DNA of 64,000 nt from Pseudoalteromonas sp. A601. GTDB taxonomy: Bacteria > Pseudomonadota > Gammaproteobacteria > Enterobacterales > Alteromonadaceae. Made by a program: the position numbers and the translations under genes. Numbering within the stretch: the stretch's first letter is position 1; each line of letters opens with the position of its first letter. This document shows positions 1-9,150 of the stretch, in pieces. Where the stretch lies: the NCBI RefSeq assembly GCF_002165575.1, contig NZ_MXQF01000018.1:42094-106093 (forward strand), given 5' to 3'. The notes under the pieces were generated by a model, which was given only the letters and a program-made list of their open reading frames with translations, had not been told where the DNA came from and searched no databases.

Positions 1-2
1 AT

Positions 3-971
3 GCCGGTTTGAAACCAGGGTTTTTAATAGGTGGAATTGTACAAAATTTTGGAATGTCAGCCCGAGTCGGTGACACCCCGTTTTTTGTTATTGAAGCAGA
101 TGAATACGACACTGCATTTTTTGATAAACGCAGTAAGTTTGTACATTACCTGCCGCGTACACTGATTTTGAATAATTTAGAATTTGATCACGCTGACATA
201 TTCGACGATTTGAATGCAATAATAAAACAATTTCATCATTTGATGCGTACACTACCAAGTACAGGTAAAGTAATTTGGCCCAATGATGAACAGGCTTTAA
301 CTGAGGTCATTAATCAAGGCTGTTGGAGCGAAAGTGAAACGCTTGGTAGTGATTGGAATTATAACTTACTTAAGTCTGATGGCAGTGAGTTTAGCGTTTT
401 GCTTAATGGCGAGTCTGTAGGGACTGTTAAGTGGCAAGTAATTGGTGTGCATAATGTTAAAAATGCCATTATGGCTATTGCTGCGGCGCGTCACGTGGGC
501 ATTGCAATGGAGCACAGTATTGCAGCTTTAGCACAGTTTATTAGTCCAAAAAGGCGAATGGAACTTAAAGCGGATATTGCTGATATTAAGGTTTATGATG
601 ATTTTGCCCACCACCCAACGGCAATTAAAACCACGCTTGCGGGCCTGCGTGCTAAAGTAGGTAATGATAAGATTATCGCTATTTTAGAGCCGCGCTCTAA
701 CACAATGAAAATGGGCGTTCATCAACATACATTATTAGCATCATTAGTTGATGCCGATGAGGTTTATTTATTTGAACCTGACAATCTGAGCTGGTCTTTG
801 AATGAGCAAGCGCAGCAAGCGGGAATGAACTGCTTATCCAGTACTGACGAAATAGTGACTCAAGTGGTTGATAAAGTGCGCCCGCATCAGCATATTTTAA
901 TTATGAGTAATGGTGGGTTTAATGGTTTACACGAGCTATTGATTAGCCATTTAACTGATAAGTTTAATTAA
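3..971 (+). CDS. mpl: UDP-N-acetylmuramate:L-alanyl-gamma-D-glutamyl-meso-diaminopimelate ligase, C-terminal part
   Basis: Mpl re-ligates the recycled tripeptide L-Ala-gamma-D-Glu-meso-DAP to UDP-MurNAc in the cytoplasm. The gene enters from the left edge, so the N-terminus and the P-loop are missing. The visible part starts in the conserved stretch reading (A)[10 protein letters not shown]. It continues with the Mur-ligase central motifs [19 protein letters not shown] and [14 protein letters not shown], then the C-terminal domain with [11 protein letters not shown] and [11 protein letters not shown], which are typical of Mpl rather than MurC. The TTG at 9 is an internal leucine codon, not a start. 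The downstream ubiX begins 19 bases after the stop, so the two are probably cotranscribed. Confident family assignment; only the left boundary is artificial. Confidence 0.93.
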   Translation, partial: AGLKPGFLIGGIVQNFGMSARVGDTPFFVIEADEYDTAFFDKRSKFVHYLPRTLILNNLEFDHADIFDDLNAIIKQFHHLMRTLPSTGKVIWPNDEQALTEVINQGCWSESETLGSDWNYNLLKSDGSEFSVLLNGESVGTVKWQVIGVHNVKNAIMAIAAARHVGIAMEHSIAALAQFISPKRRMELKADIADIKVYDDFAHHPTAIKTTLAGLRAKVGNDKIIAILEPRSNTMKMGVHQHTLLASLVDADEVYLFEPDNLSWSLNEQAQQAGMNCLSSTDEIVTQVVDKVRPHQHILIMSNGGFNGLHELLISHLTDKFN

Positions 972-990
972 ATTTAAAGAGAGAGCCACA

Positions 991-1614
991 GTGCAATATA
1001 AAGAAACCATCACTCTTGCGTTTAGCGGGGCGTCAGGTGCCCCTTATGGCTTACGGTTGCTTGAAGTGCTTTTAGCACAACAATTTAGAGTGTATGTATT
1101 GATATCAAGTGCAGCACGTGTGGTGCTTGATACTGAGTCAAATATTAAGCTCTCAGCTAATGAAGACAAAGCCACCGAGCAATTATGCACACTTTTTAAT
1201 GCGCAACCTGAGCAACTACAAGTATTTGGTAAAGATAACTGGTTTAGCCCGGTTGCGTCAGGCTCTGCGGCACCGAAAAAAATGATTGTTTGCCCATGTA
1301 GCGCAGGCTCGGTTTCAGCGATTGCAGTAGGTGCATCTGATAATTTACTAGAGCGTGCTGCTGATGTGGTTATTAAAGAGCGTGGACAGCTTATTTTAGT
1401 GCCACGAGAAACCCCATTTAGTGAAATTCATTTAGAGAATATGCTTAAACTTGCTCGGTTAGGGGTTACAATTATGCCAGCAGCGCCGGGTTTTTATCAT
1501 CAACCGGAGTCAATAAGTGACTTAGTTGATTTTATGGTGGCACGGATTTTAGATCATTTAAACATTGAGCATACCCTCACTAAACGCTGGGGTTATGGGG
1601 AAGGTAAAAAGTGA
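991..1614 (+). CDS. ubiX: Flavin prenyltransferase UbiX
   Basis: UbiX attaches a dimethylallyl group to FMN, making the prenylated flavin cofactor used by the decarboxylase UbiD in ubiquinone synthesis. The 207-residue length is normal. The N-terminus has the flavoprotein motif [18 protein letters not shown]. Further in are [31 protein letters not shown] and the C-terminal [34 protein letters not shown], all characteristic of the family. The start is a GTG at 991 preceded by a purine-rich AAAGAGAGAG stretch. The stop overlaps the GTG of the next ABC gene by four bases, which suggests translational coupling. mpl-ubiX adjacency is common in gammaproteobacteria. Confidence 0.95.
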   Translation: MQYKETITLAFSGASGAPYGLRLLEVLLAQQFRVYVLISSAARVVLDTESNIKLSANEDKATEQLCTLFNAQPEQLQVFGKDNWFSPVASGSAAPKKMIVCPCSAGSVSAIAVGASDNLLERAADVVIKERGQLILVPRETPFSEIHLENMLKLARLGVTIMPAAPGFYHQPESISDLVDFMVARILDHLNIEHTLTKRWGYGEGKK

Positions 1615-2540
1615 GCAAACAGACAATAGCGTTAAACATTAAAGGCCTGAATAAGGTTTATAAAAATGGTGTAGAAGCAGTAAAAAACATTGATTTAGAA
1701 GTACAAAAAGGCGATTTTTTTGCACTGCTTGGTCCCAATGGCGCTGGTAAATCAACAACAATAGGGGTTATTTCTTCATTAGTAAATAAAACCGCAGGTG
1801 AAGTTGAAGTATTTGGTCATAATATTGATACCCATTTAGAAGCGGCTAAATCAGAGCTAGGTTTAGTGCCACAAGAGTTTAATTTTAGCCAATTTGAAAC
1901 TCTGACTCAAATATTGGTAAATCAAGCAGGTTATTACGGTGTTCCTCGTAAATTAGCCCATGAGCGAGCCGATAAATACCTGACGCAGCTGGGCTTACTT
2001 GATAAAAAAGATAAACAAGCGCGCACATTATCGGGTGGAATGAAACGTCGCTTAATGATTGCTCGCGCACTAATGCACGAACCTAAGTTACTTATTTTAG
2101 ATGAACCAACGGCTGGTGTTGATATTGAGCTTCGCCGCTCCATGTGGGATTTTTTAAGGCAAATTAACGAGCAAGGGGTGACGATTATACTGACTACTCA
2201 TTACCTTGAAGAAGCTGAATTATTGTGTAAAAACATCGCAATTATTGACTCGGGAATCATCGTTGAAAATACTACAATTAAAGCTTTGTTAGCCAAACTG
2301 GATAAAGAAACCTTTATTCTGGACTTAAAGCAGCCTGTGCAGGCGGTGACCCTAGATGGCTATCAGTTCTCTATGGTTGATGATCATACAATTGAAGTTG
2401 AAGTTGCGAAAGCACAAGGCTTAAATGCCGTATTTTCAGCACTTACTGAGCAAGGTAATACAGTATTAAGTATGCGAAATAAGGCAAATAGGTTAGAAGA
2501 ATTGTTTGTTGGTTTACTAGAGCAAGGGCGGGAGAAGTAG
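1611..2540 (+). CDS. yadG: ABC-2 type exporter, ATP-binding subunit (YadG-like)
   Basis: This is the ATPase of a two-gene ABC-2 exporter; the substrate cannot be told from sequence. The 309 residues match YadG length. Walker A is GPNGAGKST (around residue 41), the Q-loop is LVPQEFNF, the signature is LSGGMKRRL, Walker B is [12 protein letters not shown] and the H-loop is [13 protein letters not shown]-terminal extension of roughly 80 residues follows the ATPase core, as in exporters of this type. GTG start inside the ubiX stop. The permease gene begins at the base immediately after this stop, so the two are one transcriptional unit. Symbol given by similarity of size, motifs and pairing. Confidence 0.85.
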   Translation: MSKQTIALNIKGLNKVYKNGVEAVKNIDLEVQKGDFFALLGPNGAGKSTTIGVISSLVNKTAGEVEVFGHNIDTHLEAAKSELGLVPQEFNFSQFETLTQILVNQAGYYGVPRKLAHERADKYLTQLGLLDKKDKQARTLSGGMKRRLMIARALMHEPKLLILDEPTAGVDIELRRSMWDFLRQINEQGVTIILTTHYLEEAELLCKNIAIIDSGIIVENTTIKALLAKLDKETFILDLKQPVQAVTLDGYQFSMVDDHTIEVEVAKAQGLNAVFSALTEQGNTVLSMRNKANRLEELFVGLLEQGREK

Positions 2541-3308
2541 ATGTTTAAATACGGCGTAGCCTTAAAGAGTTTATGGATAAAAGAATGTATCCGCTTTTTG
2601 CGTATTTGGGTTCAAACACTCGTACCACCTGCTATTACAATGAGTTTGTATTTTGTTATTTTTGGTAACTTAATCGGCTCTCGTATTGGTGATATGGGTG
2701 GGTTTAGTTATATGGAGTTCATTGTACCTGGCCTTATTATGATGTCGGTGATCACTAATTCATATTCTAATGTGGCATCCAGCTTTTACTCTACAAAATT
2801 TCAAAAAAGTATTGAAGAGCTACTCGTTGCACCTGTACCTAATTATATTATTGTACTTGGTTATATGGGTGGCGGGATGACGCGAGGCATGTTGGTAGGC
2901 TTAATTGTTACTTGTGTATCCTTGTTGTTTGTTGATATTCAAATTCATAACATTTTTGTTATTATCGCGACTGTGACTTTAACCTCGGCAGTGTTTGCAT
3001 TAGGTGGATTAATAAATGCAATTTATGCAAATAGCTTTGATGATATAAGCATTATTCCTACGTTTATTTTAACGCCACTGACCTACTTGGGAGGGGTGTT
3101 TTATTCAATTACTTTGTTGCCTGATTTTTGGCAAGGTGTATCGCAGGTTAATCCAATAATTTACATGGTTAATGCCTTTAGGTATGGTTTTTTAGGTGTG
3201 TCAGATGTTGATTTATCAGTTGCATTTGGTGTGTTATTTTTATTTATTACAGCCTTATTTACATTAGCATTGACGTTAATTAAAAAAGGTGTGGGGCTTA
3301 GACACTGA
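2541..3308 (+). CDS. yadH: ABC-2 type exporter, permease subunit (YadH-like)
   Basis: Integral membrane partner of the preceding ATPase. The 255-residue protein has about six hydrophobic segments. It carries the ABC-2 features FIVPGLIMMSVITNSYSNVASSFYSTKFQKSIEELLVAPV near residues 60-105 and FILTPLTYLGGVFYSITLLPDFWQGVSQVNPIIYMVNAFRYGFLGVSD toward the C-terminus, as in YadH/NodJ-like permeases. It starts directly after the ATPase stop. Its TGA shares one base with the ATG of the TrmB-like gene, giving a tightly packed unit ubiX-yadG-yadH-trmB-like. Transport substrate unknown. Confidence 0.87.
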   Translation: MFKYGVALKSLWIKECIRFLRIWVQTLVPPAITMSLYFVIFGNLIGSRIGDMGGFSYMEFIVPGLIMMSVITNSYSNVASSFYSTKFQKSIEELLVAPVPNYIIVLGYMGGGMTRGMLVGLIVTCVSLLFVDIQIHNIFVIIATVTLTSAVFALGGLINAIYANSFDDISIIPTFILTPLTYLGGVFYSITLLPDFWQGVSQVNPIIYMVNAFRYGFLGVSDVDLSVAFGVLFLFITALFTLALTLIKKGVGLRH

Positions 3309-3976
3309 TGAGTGATGCAAATTCACGTAGTATTGTATCAAACCAAGATGGCTTACATGATAAGCTGGATGAAATAGTCAATAAGCATTTAACAGCGCAG
3401 TTTAAAAAACCTATTGCAGCACATACACAAACAGCATTTGATCAAGTAAATGAAGAGGTACAGGCTTTTACAGGCCCGCTTATTTTAGATTCTTGTTGTG
3501 GGGTGGGTGAGAGCACAGCTAACTTAGCTAAGCGTCACCCTGATGCGTTAGTTATCGGTATAGACAAATCATCACACCGTTTGGATAAACATGAAGTTGA
3601 ATACAAGCAGACTGACTCAGGCCACTATATTTTAGTGCAGGCTGACTTAAACGATTTTTGGCGTTTAGCTGTGGCAGCTAATTGGCAGCCAACACATCAC
3701 TATTTACTTTATCCAAACCCTTGGCCTAAAGCGAAACATATTCAGCGTCGTTGGCATGGCGCTGCAATATTTCCATTTATTGTTAAATTAGGTGGCCGAT
3801 TAGAAGTGCGCAGTAATTGGGATATATATGTCAAAGAATTCGCTCATGCTCTTTATTTGGCAGGGCAAGAGACACAGGTTGAACTGTATGAAAGCGAAGA
3901 AGCAATCACTCCGTTTGAGCGTAAATATTGGGCGAGTGGTCAACAGAGTCACCGGCTAGTAATCGATTTGGATTAA
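3308..3976 (+). CDS. TrmB-like SAM-dependent methyltransferase
   Basis: Rossmann-fold methyltransferase of the TrmB (tRNA guanine-46 N7) family, 222 residues. The SAM-binding loop is LILDSCCGVGESTANLAKRHPDALVIGIDKS (about residues 57-87). The TrmB hallmark is present as YPNPWPKAKHIQRRWHG, followed by GGRLEVRSNWDIYVKEF. It has an N-terminal extension of about 50 residues and a shortened C-terminus (FERKY) compared with classical TrmB. Some gammaproteobacteria carry a second, divergent TrmB-like gene, and this looks like that paralogue, so I give no symbol. Its start overlaps the yadH stop by one base. Its last 71 bases overlap the convergent EAL gene. Substrate is not established by sequence alone. 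Confidence 0.78.
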   Translation: MSDANSRSIVSNQDGLHDKLDEIVNKHLTAQFKKPIAAHTQTAFDQVNEEVQAFTGPLILDSCCGVGESTANLAKRHPDALVIGIDKSSHRLDKHEVEYKQTDSGHYILVQADLNDFWRLAVAANWQPTHHYLLYPNPWPKAKHIQRRWHGAAIFPFIVKLGGRLEVRSNWDIYVKEFAHALYLAGQETQVELYESEEAITPFERKYWASGQQSHRLVIDLD

Positions 3977-5843
3977 CGATCTGCGTGTGGGGAGATATCT
4001 GCGGAGCCGCACAGGCAAAGTAGTGTCCTTGCATTAAGTTTACCTTTGCTTTTATTAGTGCGTTGACTATCGGCTTACTTTCAACGCACTCTGCAATAAC
4101 ATGTAAATTTAGTTGTTTTGCGAAACTAGCAATATGTTCAATATAAAGGTAAATATCTTGGTCGTTAATAATTTGTCGTATTAAAGAACCATCTAACTTT
4201 ATACCGTCTACGTCGAGCTTTAAAACATTGGAGATATTAGAGTAACCAGTACCAAAATCATCAATGATCACTTTTACACCACGCTGTTTAACCATACTTA
4301 TAAATGTTTTCACTTCGGAGAAGTTCGCGATTGCTTCGGTTTCTAATAATTCGAGAGTAATATTGCTTGGCTGTGGGTAGCGTTTAAGCTCGTCTGCTAA
4401 GAACTCTGTTAAGCTTGGATCTAGCATGTCTTGTGCTGTGATATTTATACTCCAGCAGATACTTGTTTTTCTAAATCGCTCAAAGCATTGATTAAGCATG
4501 GTTCTGGTTAACATACCATCCATACGAGAGCGGTTTACTACATTTAAAAATGCATCGGGCAGTAATATCTCGCCATGACAAGTGATCATACGTGCTAGGC
4601 ATTCGTATTGTATAATTGAGTTGTTTTCATAGTCATAAACAGGTTGAAAATAAGGCACTATGCGATTATTTTCAAACGCTTCTCGCACATCCTTTGCCAT
4701 TTCTACATTATATTGGTATTGATTTTTAACATCATGTAATGCGATTGAGTAGTTCACAACATTGAATCGGCCTTGCTTAGCTTGTAGCGCAGCAATGTGC
4801 GCATTCTCAAGAAGCATGGCTTTATTACCACTGGCTATACCTGCACATAATGTAATGTAAATAAAGGGGTCGGTTAGTAATGGAGTGCTACAATTATAAT
4901 TTTGAATAAGATCGCTAAACCCCGTGTGTTCTTCATCAAAAGGGGCAATCAAGACTATTTTATTCGTTGCTAAGCGAAAGATTTTACTGCTAGCTGGGCG
5001 ACGTAATGCAAAGTGTTCTAGGAGGCATTTCATTACTTTGTCACCCACTTCTGTACCATAAAAACTATTAATGTCTTCTATTTCATTTACCCAAATAACT
5101 GCAACTTGCATGTGAGAGGTCGATGATTGTTTTATATAGTAATCAAGTGCTATGTGATTTGCGTAACCGCTGCTGCTATCAGTAGATAAAGCACGTTTAA
5201 GTAAATAGATATAAATGCCTGCTACCAGCAACGCAATAAAAAAGAAGAAGCTAGCAAGGGCTGCCGCTTTAGAAACACTCTCGCTCAGTTGCTCGTTTAA
5301 ATCGTAGATTGTGATATCAGCACCGGTTAAATAGGTATGACCGTTTTTATCAACGTACGGCACGAATATACTTTTGAAATGACCCCATTGATCTTTGGAT
5401 GTTTCAAACACCGGTTCGGTGGAATAAAAAGCGCTTATATTAGCTTTGGTGGCTTCTGGGTATAAATCAAGGAACTGTGTTACTTTGCCGCTGTTTTGGT
5501 CTTCTTGTGTATAGCTAGACGCGCTGAAGTGTACATTGGAATCTTTTAATACCATTGAATACACATAGGCAACATCCAGTGCGTTGGCAAACTCAGACAA
5601 CTGGCGACTTTTTAGTTGATACATTGAATGAGGGATTAAAACCCCTGCGTTTATTTGGTCGTGGTACTCATTTCCTAATATGTGCTTTACGCTGACTGCA
5701 GCATTGAGTAAACGGGCATCAACTTGGCGCATGATATCTGCACGCGTAGTATGATAAGTATAATAAACATAGCTAAGCAAACTAATTAGAAAAACCAAAA
5801 AGCCCGCAATTATCCAGTTTGTCCTCAAACTTGCACTTATCAT
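3906..5843 (-). CDS. Membrane-bound EAL-domain cyclic di-GMP phosphodiesterase with degenerate GGDEF
   Basis: Predicted to hydrolyse cyclic di-GMP at the inner membrane in response to a periplasmic signal. The 645 residues comprise TM1 (about 10-29), a periplasmic sensor (about 30-190), TM2 (about 193-213), a GGDEF-like region and a C-terminal EAL domain (about 385-620). The GGDEF signature is replaced by NKIVLIAPF, so cyclase activity is unlikely. The EAL residues are intact: ECLAR (E near 414), the N in SINITAQD, ELLETEAI, the acidic pair and K in DDFGTGYSN...DGIKLDGS, AECVES and QGHYF. The final ~24 residues (PNRLLAGDS... onward) lie antisense to the end of the TrmB-like gene and are probably a non-conserved tail. 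Confidence 0.88.
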   Translation of the reverse strand: MISASLRTNWIIAGFLVFLISLLSYVYYTYHTTRADIMRQVDARLLNAAVSVKHILGNEYHDQINAGVLIPHSMYQLKSRQLSEFANALDVAYVYSMVLKDSNVHFSASSYTQEDQNSGKVTQFLDLYPEATKANISAFYSTEPVFETSKDQWGHFKSIFVPYVDKNGHTYLTGADITIYDLNEQLSESVSKAAALASFFFFIALLVAGIYIYLLKRALSTDSSSGYANHIALDYYIKQSSTSHMQVAVIWVNEIEDINSFYGTEVGDKVMKCLLEHFALRRPASSKIFRLATNKIVLIAPFDEEHTGFSDLIQNYNCSTPLLTDPFIYITLCAGIASGNKAMLLENAHIAALQAKQGRFNVVNYSIALHDVKNQYQYNVEMAKDVREAFENNRIVPYFQPVYDYENNSIIQYECLARMITCHGEILLPDAFLNVVNRSRMDGMLTRTMLNQCFERFRKTSICWSINITAQDMLDPSLTEFLADELKRYPQPSNITLELLETEAIANFSEVKTFISMVKQRGVKVIIDDFGTGYSNISNVLKLDVDGIKLDGSLIRQIINDQDIYLYIEHIASFAKQLNLHVIAECVESKPIVNALIKAKVNLMQGHYFACAAPQISPHTQIVNPNRLLAGDSVDHSPNIYAQTE

Positions 5844-6111
5844 GTTAGTCCCTTATATATTGACGTGGACATTATACAAAAAAATTTGACGGCGACTATA
5901 TATAATTAGTCTTTAGCGAGGTAAATAATTAATCAATTTATCATTAATCTGTCATGCAATTGTTGGCTTTTATGGCTTAATACGAGACATTTATACTATA
6001 TTGCAGTAAAGTTAGCGCATTTCGTAGCAACACTGCAGTTTGCCTTACTTATCGAATGTTAGTCTATTTGGGTATTAAGATTGTGAAAAACTGCATTTAC
6101 TGGGTATCAAG
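5844..6111. other. Divergent intergenic region, EAL gene / panP
   Basis: A 268-base AT-rich region separating two divergently transcribed genes. TTGACG (5886-5891) and TATAAT (5901-5906) are both present, but they are only nine bases apart and so do not form a standard promoter pair. No convincing operator, hairpin or small ORF was found. Promoters for both flanking genes must lie here. Confidence 0.4.
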
Positions 6112-7740
6112 ATGGATCAAAAGCGTAGTGCCGTCGCCTCTAAAGAAACGCTGATGCGTATATTTACTGTACCAGAAGCCCCTGACTCAACATTGAGTAA
6201 AATCGAGCTTGAGATTTCGAGTAACTTGGCTGGCTTTTTGAATGAAAATATAGCGGCAATAGAAAAGCCATTGCATGAAATTGAAAAAGATTTTCAATCG
6301 GCAGTGATCCCTGAAGATCCCACGTTTGTTTCTGCTTATGCGCAGGACATTATGGATCAACTTGTTGCTCATTCGGTGCATACTGCTGCGCCTAGCTTTA
6401 TCGGGCATATGACGTCTGCTTTACCACACTTTGTATTACCGCTATCAAAGCTCATGGTTGGCCTTAACCAAAACCTAGTAAAAATAGAAACGTCAAAAGC
6501 ATTCACCCCATTAGAGCGCCAAGTACTTGGCATGATGCATCATCTTGCGTATGGCCAAAATGATGCTTTTTATAGTAAGTGGATGCACAGTGCTAAAACG
6601 TCATTGGGCGCGTTTTGCTCTGGTGGTACGGTTGCGAATATTACTGCTTTATGGATTGCTCGAAATCGACTGTTGAAGGCCGACGGTGAGTTTAAAGGTA
6701 TTGGTGCACAAGGCTTAATAAGTGCCATGCTACATTATGGCTATAAAGGACTTGCTGTACTGGTTTCTGAACGTGGCCATTATTCGTTAGGGAAATCAGC
6801 TGATTTACTGGGGATAGGTCGTGACAACTTTATCGCTATTAAAACAGCCAGTAATAATAAAGTTGATATCGGGGCAATGCGCGACAAAGCAAATGAGCTT
6901 GAAGCACAAGGTATTAAAGTGATGGCGATTGTCGGCGTAGCAGGCACAACTGAAACTGGCAGCATTGATCCGCTCGATGATATGGCTGATTTAAGTCAAG
7001 AACTTGGTTGCCACTTTCATGTTGATGCTGCGTGGGGCGGAGCCACTTTATTATCTGATACGTACCGTCCTTTACTAAAAGGGATTGAACGGGCAGATTC
7101 AATCACCATCGATGCCCATAAACAAATGTATGTGCCAATGGGCGCCGGACTGGTTTTATTTAAAGATCCAGCGGCAACCGATGCAATTGAGCATCATGCA
7201 GAATACATCTTACGTAAAGGCTCAAAAGACTTAGGCAGTCACACACTCGAAGGTAGCCGGCCAGGTATGGCGATGTTAGTACATGCCTGCTTACGTGTTA
7301 TTGGCCGTAAAGGCTACGAGATATTGATAGATAAAGGGATTGAAAAAGCACGTTACTTTGCTGATCTAGTAAATGCTGATGAAGATTTTGAGTTAATATC
7401 AGCGCCTGAACTGTGTTTGCTGACATACCGTTACGTACCTAAGCAAATTCAGCAAAAGATCGCACAAGCTGATGAACAGACTCGCTTAGAAATTTATGCC
7501 TCGTTAAATCGATTTACTGCGAGTATGCAAAAACGTCAACGTGAAGCTGGACGCTCTTTTGTATCACGTACTCGCCTTACTCCTGCAAAGTACGACCACC
7601 AACCAACTGTGGTATTTCGTGTAGTGCTGGCAAACCCATTGACCTCAGAAGCCATTTTAAAAGAGATTTTAGCTGAGCAAAAAGAGCTCGCTAAAACAGA
7701 CCCCGTATTTAAAAAGTTCTTAGCTAAATATATGGATTAG
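6112..7740 (+). CDS. panP: PLP-dependent aspartate 1-decarboxylase PanP
   Basis: Converts L-aspartate to beta-alanine for pantothenate and CoA synthesis. It is a PLP-dependent enzyme of the glutamate-decarboxylase fold that replaces the unrelated pyruvoyl enzyme PanD in several marine gammaproteobacteria. The 542-residue protein begins with the family-typical ETLMRIFTVPEAPDSTLSKIE. The PLP region shows CSGGTVANITALWIARN, HVDAAWGGATLLSD and the Schiff-base lysine in SITIDAHKQMYVPMGAG. ATG at 6112 is the first good start; the Shine-Dalgarno is weak. The gene is monocistronic, and a hairpin with a T-run follows (7748-7786). coaD, another CoA-pathway gene, and a panE-like gene lie elsewhere in the window. 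Confidence 0.88.
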   Translation: MDQKRSAVASKETLMRIFTVPEAPDSTLSKIELEISSNLAGFLNENIAAIEKPLHEIEKDFQSAVIPEDPTFVSAYAQDIMDQLVAHSVHTAAPSFIGHMTSALPHFVLPLSKLMVGLNQNLVKIETSKAFTPLERQVLGMMHHLAYGQNDAFYSKWMHSAKTSLGAFCSGGTVANITALWIARNRLLKADGEFKGIGAQGLISAMLHYGYKGLAVLVSERGHYSLGKSADLLGIGRDNFIAIKTASNNKVDIGAMRDKANELEAQGIKVMAIVGVAGTTETGSIDPLDDMADLSQELGCHFHVDAAWGGATLLSDTYRPLLKGIERADSITIDAHKQMYVPMGAGLVLFKDPAATDAIEHHAEYILRKGSKDLGSHTLEGSRPGMAMLVHACLRVIGRKGYEILIDKGIEKARYFADLVNADEDFELISAPELCLLTYRYVPKQIQQKIAQADEQTRLEIYASLNRFTASMQKRQREAGRSFVSRTRLTPAKYDHQPTVVFRVVLANPLTSEAILKEILAEQKELAKTDPVFKKFLAKYMD

Positions 7741-7747
7741 TAGTTTA

Positions 7748-7786
7748 GTGGTGTTACTTTACTAAAAAGAAACACCACAGCTTTTT
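7748..7786 (+). terminator. Intrinsic terminator between convergent panP and argE
   Basis: An inverted repeat GTGGTGTT (7748-7755) / AACACCAC (7771-7778) with a 15-base A-rich loop is followed by AGCTTTTT. It lies between the panP stop and the argE stop. The T-run favours termination of panP transcripts; the A-rich loop makes it weaker in the reverse direction. Confidence 0.65.
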
Positions 7787-7791
7787 ACTGT

Positions 7792-8940
7792 TCAGCTAAA
7801 ACAACTCGCTTTAATCATCTCACTGATAATATGTTGTGATGGCTTAATTTTTTCCATCGCTAAAAACTCATCTGGTTGGTGGGCTTGATTAATTGAGCCT
7901 GGTCCCATCACGATCGTTTCACAACCAAGTTGTTGAATAAACGGCGCTTCGGTACAGTAATTTACAGCTACAGCTTGTTCGCCTGAGATTTTTTCGGCTA
8001 ATTTGACAAGGGCTGAATCAGTACTACCTGTAAACGCTGGAATAGGTTCATGCATATCAACCACACTGACTGCATTAGGGTATTGGTTATTTATATCTGC
8101 CGCGATTGTTAGCAGCATAGCTTGTAATTCTTGTACACTTAAACCCGGTAATGGTCGCATATCAATATGCATTTCACAGCAACCACAAATGCGATTAGCA
8201 TTGTCACCACCATGGATATGGCCAAGGTTAAGAGTAGGGTAAGGGATAACAAAATGCTCTACTGAATATTTATTCTTTAATTCTTGCTTTAATACTAACA
8301 GCCTTGAAGTGACTTGATGCATGACTTCAATGGCATTTAAACCACGCTCAGGATCTGAGCTATGACCTGAGCGGCCTATTACTCTAATTGTTGTGCTCAT
8401 GTGCCCCTTGTGAGTAAATACGGGAGTCATATCTGTTGGTTCACCAATAATACAGCGTGCTGGTTTTAAATTGGGGTGTTTGCATATTTGTTGCGCCCCA
8501 GCCATTGTGGTTTCTTCATCTGCGGTCGCTAAAATTAATATAGGTTGGCTCTGCTGACTTTCATCTAGCTCGCTAATTGCTTGCAATACGAATGCGAAAA
8601 AACCTTTCATATCAATGCTACCTAAACCATAAAGTTTGTTGTCATGTTCGCTTAACTTAAATGGATCATAATTCCAGCGGCTGTCGTCAAAAGGAACGGT
8701 GTCGGTGTGACCTGCGAGCATTAAACCACCATCGCCTTCGCCACGCTTTGCTAATAAGTTAAAGCGACCCTTAGGCCCAGAAAGTTCAGTTATTTCACAG
8801 TCAAAGCCTAACTCTTTGCACCAGTTTGCGAGTAAGTCGATAACGCCTTTATTACTCATAGACAAAGACTCGTCCATAGCACTAATTGAAGGCGCAGCAA
8901 TCAATTGCTGATACATAGATAAAAACGACGGTAAAGGCAT
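7792..8940 (-). CDS. argE: N-acetylornithine deacetylase
   Basis: Hydrolyses N2-acetyl-L-ornithine to ornithine and acetate, the linear route of arginine synthesis. M20-family metallopeptidase of 382 residues. Zinc and catalytic motifs are [12 protein letters not shown] (H, D), [14 protein letters not shown] (bridging D), [12 protein letters not shown] (general base E followed by a metal E) and IIGEPTDM; the last metal histidine is in [14 protein letters not shown]. The reading frame extends to a TTG at 8952, but I chose the ATG at 8940. It gives the N-terminus [21 protein letters not shown], aligned with other ArgE proteins, and has GGA about eight bases upstream. Divergent from argC, with an ArgR box between. 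Having argE alongside the fused argH(A) follows the pattern described for marine gammaproteobacteria. Confidence 0.93.
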   Translation of the reverse strand: MPLPSFLSMYQQLIAAPSISAMDESLSMSNKGVIDLLANWCKELGFDCEITELSGPKGRFNLLAKRGEGDGGLMLAGHTDTVPFDDSRWNYDPFKLSEHDNKLYGLGSIDMKGFFAFVLQAISELDESQQSQPILILATADEETTMAGAQQICKHPNLKPARCIIGEPTDMTPVFTHKGHMSTTIRVIGRSGHSSDPERGLNAIEVMHQVTSRLLVLKQELKNKYSVEHFVIPYPTLNLGHIHGGDNANRICGCCEMHIDMRPLPGLSVQELQAMLLTIAADINNQYPNAVSVVDMHEPIPAFTGSTDSALVKLAEKISGEQAVAVNYCTEAPFIQQLGCETIVMGPGSINQAHQPDEFLAMEKIKPSQHIISEMIKASCFS

Positions 8941-8948
8941 AAAAAAAT

Positions 8949-8966
8949 CCAAAATAATTATTCAAT
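8949..8966. promoter_or_regulatory. Weak ARG-box-like half site near argE start
   Basis: One arm, ATTCA (8960-8964), is perfect; the opposite arm is AAAAT instead of TGAAT, with the expected four-base A/T centre. It lies just upstream of the argE ATG, over its ribosome-binding region. As a single good half site it could assist ArgR binding but may be chance in AT-rich DNA. Confidence 0.25.
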
Positions 8967-8996
8967 CTAATTGCATAACAATATAAAAGTATTTAT

Positions 8997-9014
8997 GATG
9001 AATATCAATTCACT
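8997..9014. promoter_or_regulatory. ARG box (ArgR operator) between argE and argC
   Basis: TGAAT (8999-9003), the A/T-rich centre ATCA and ATTCA (9008-9012) together match the ArgR consensus wnTGAATwwwwATTCAnw in both half sites. The only departure is the C in the centre. It lies between the divergent argE and argC starts and so could repress both. A much weaker partner lies at 9018-9035, at the usual 21-base centre spacing (AGCAT / ATATT arms). Regulation by arginine-bound ArgR is inferred from the well-known ARG box; ArgR itself is not in the window. Confidence 0.78.
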
Positions 9015-9088
9015 TTTTAAGCATAAATATATTTAAGTAGAGCTATGTTCATTATACGACGATAACGAAATTTCATTCCTAATTAATA

Positions 9089-9106
9089 GTGCATTGTTCT
9101 GCACTG
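9089..9106 (+). repeat. Inverted repeat in argC leader
   Basis: AGTGCA (9089-9094) and TGCACT (9101-9106) form a perfect six-base inverted repeat with a six-base spacer, 45 bases before the argC ATG. It could be a small hairpin in the leader or a binding site. No T-run follows, so it is not a terminator. Confidence 0.35.
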
Positions 9107-9150
9107 AACACCTATATGAATAACAGTATTAACGATTAAAAGAGTAACGA

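Noticed and set aside
5886..5906. TTGACG and TATAAT between the EAL gene and panP
   Set aside because: They are only nine bases apart and so cannot serve as a sigma-70 -35/-10 pair.
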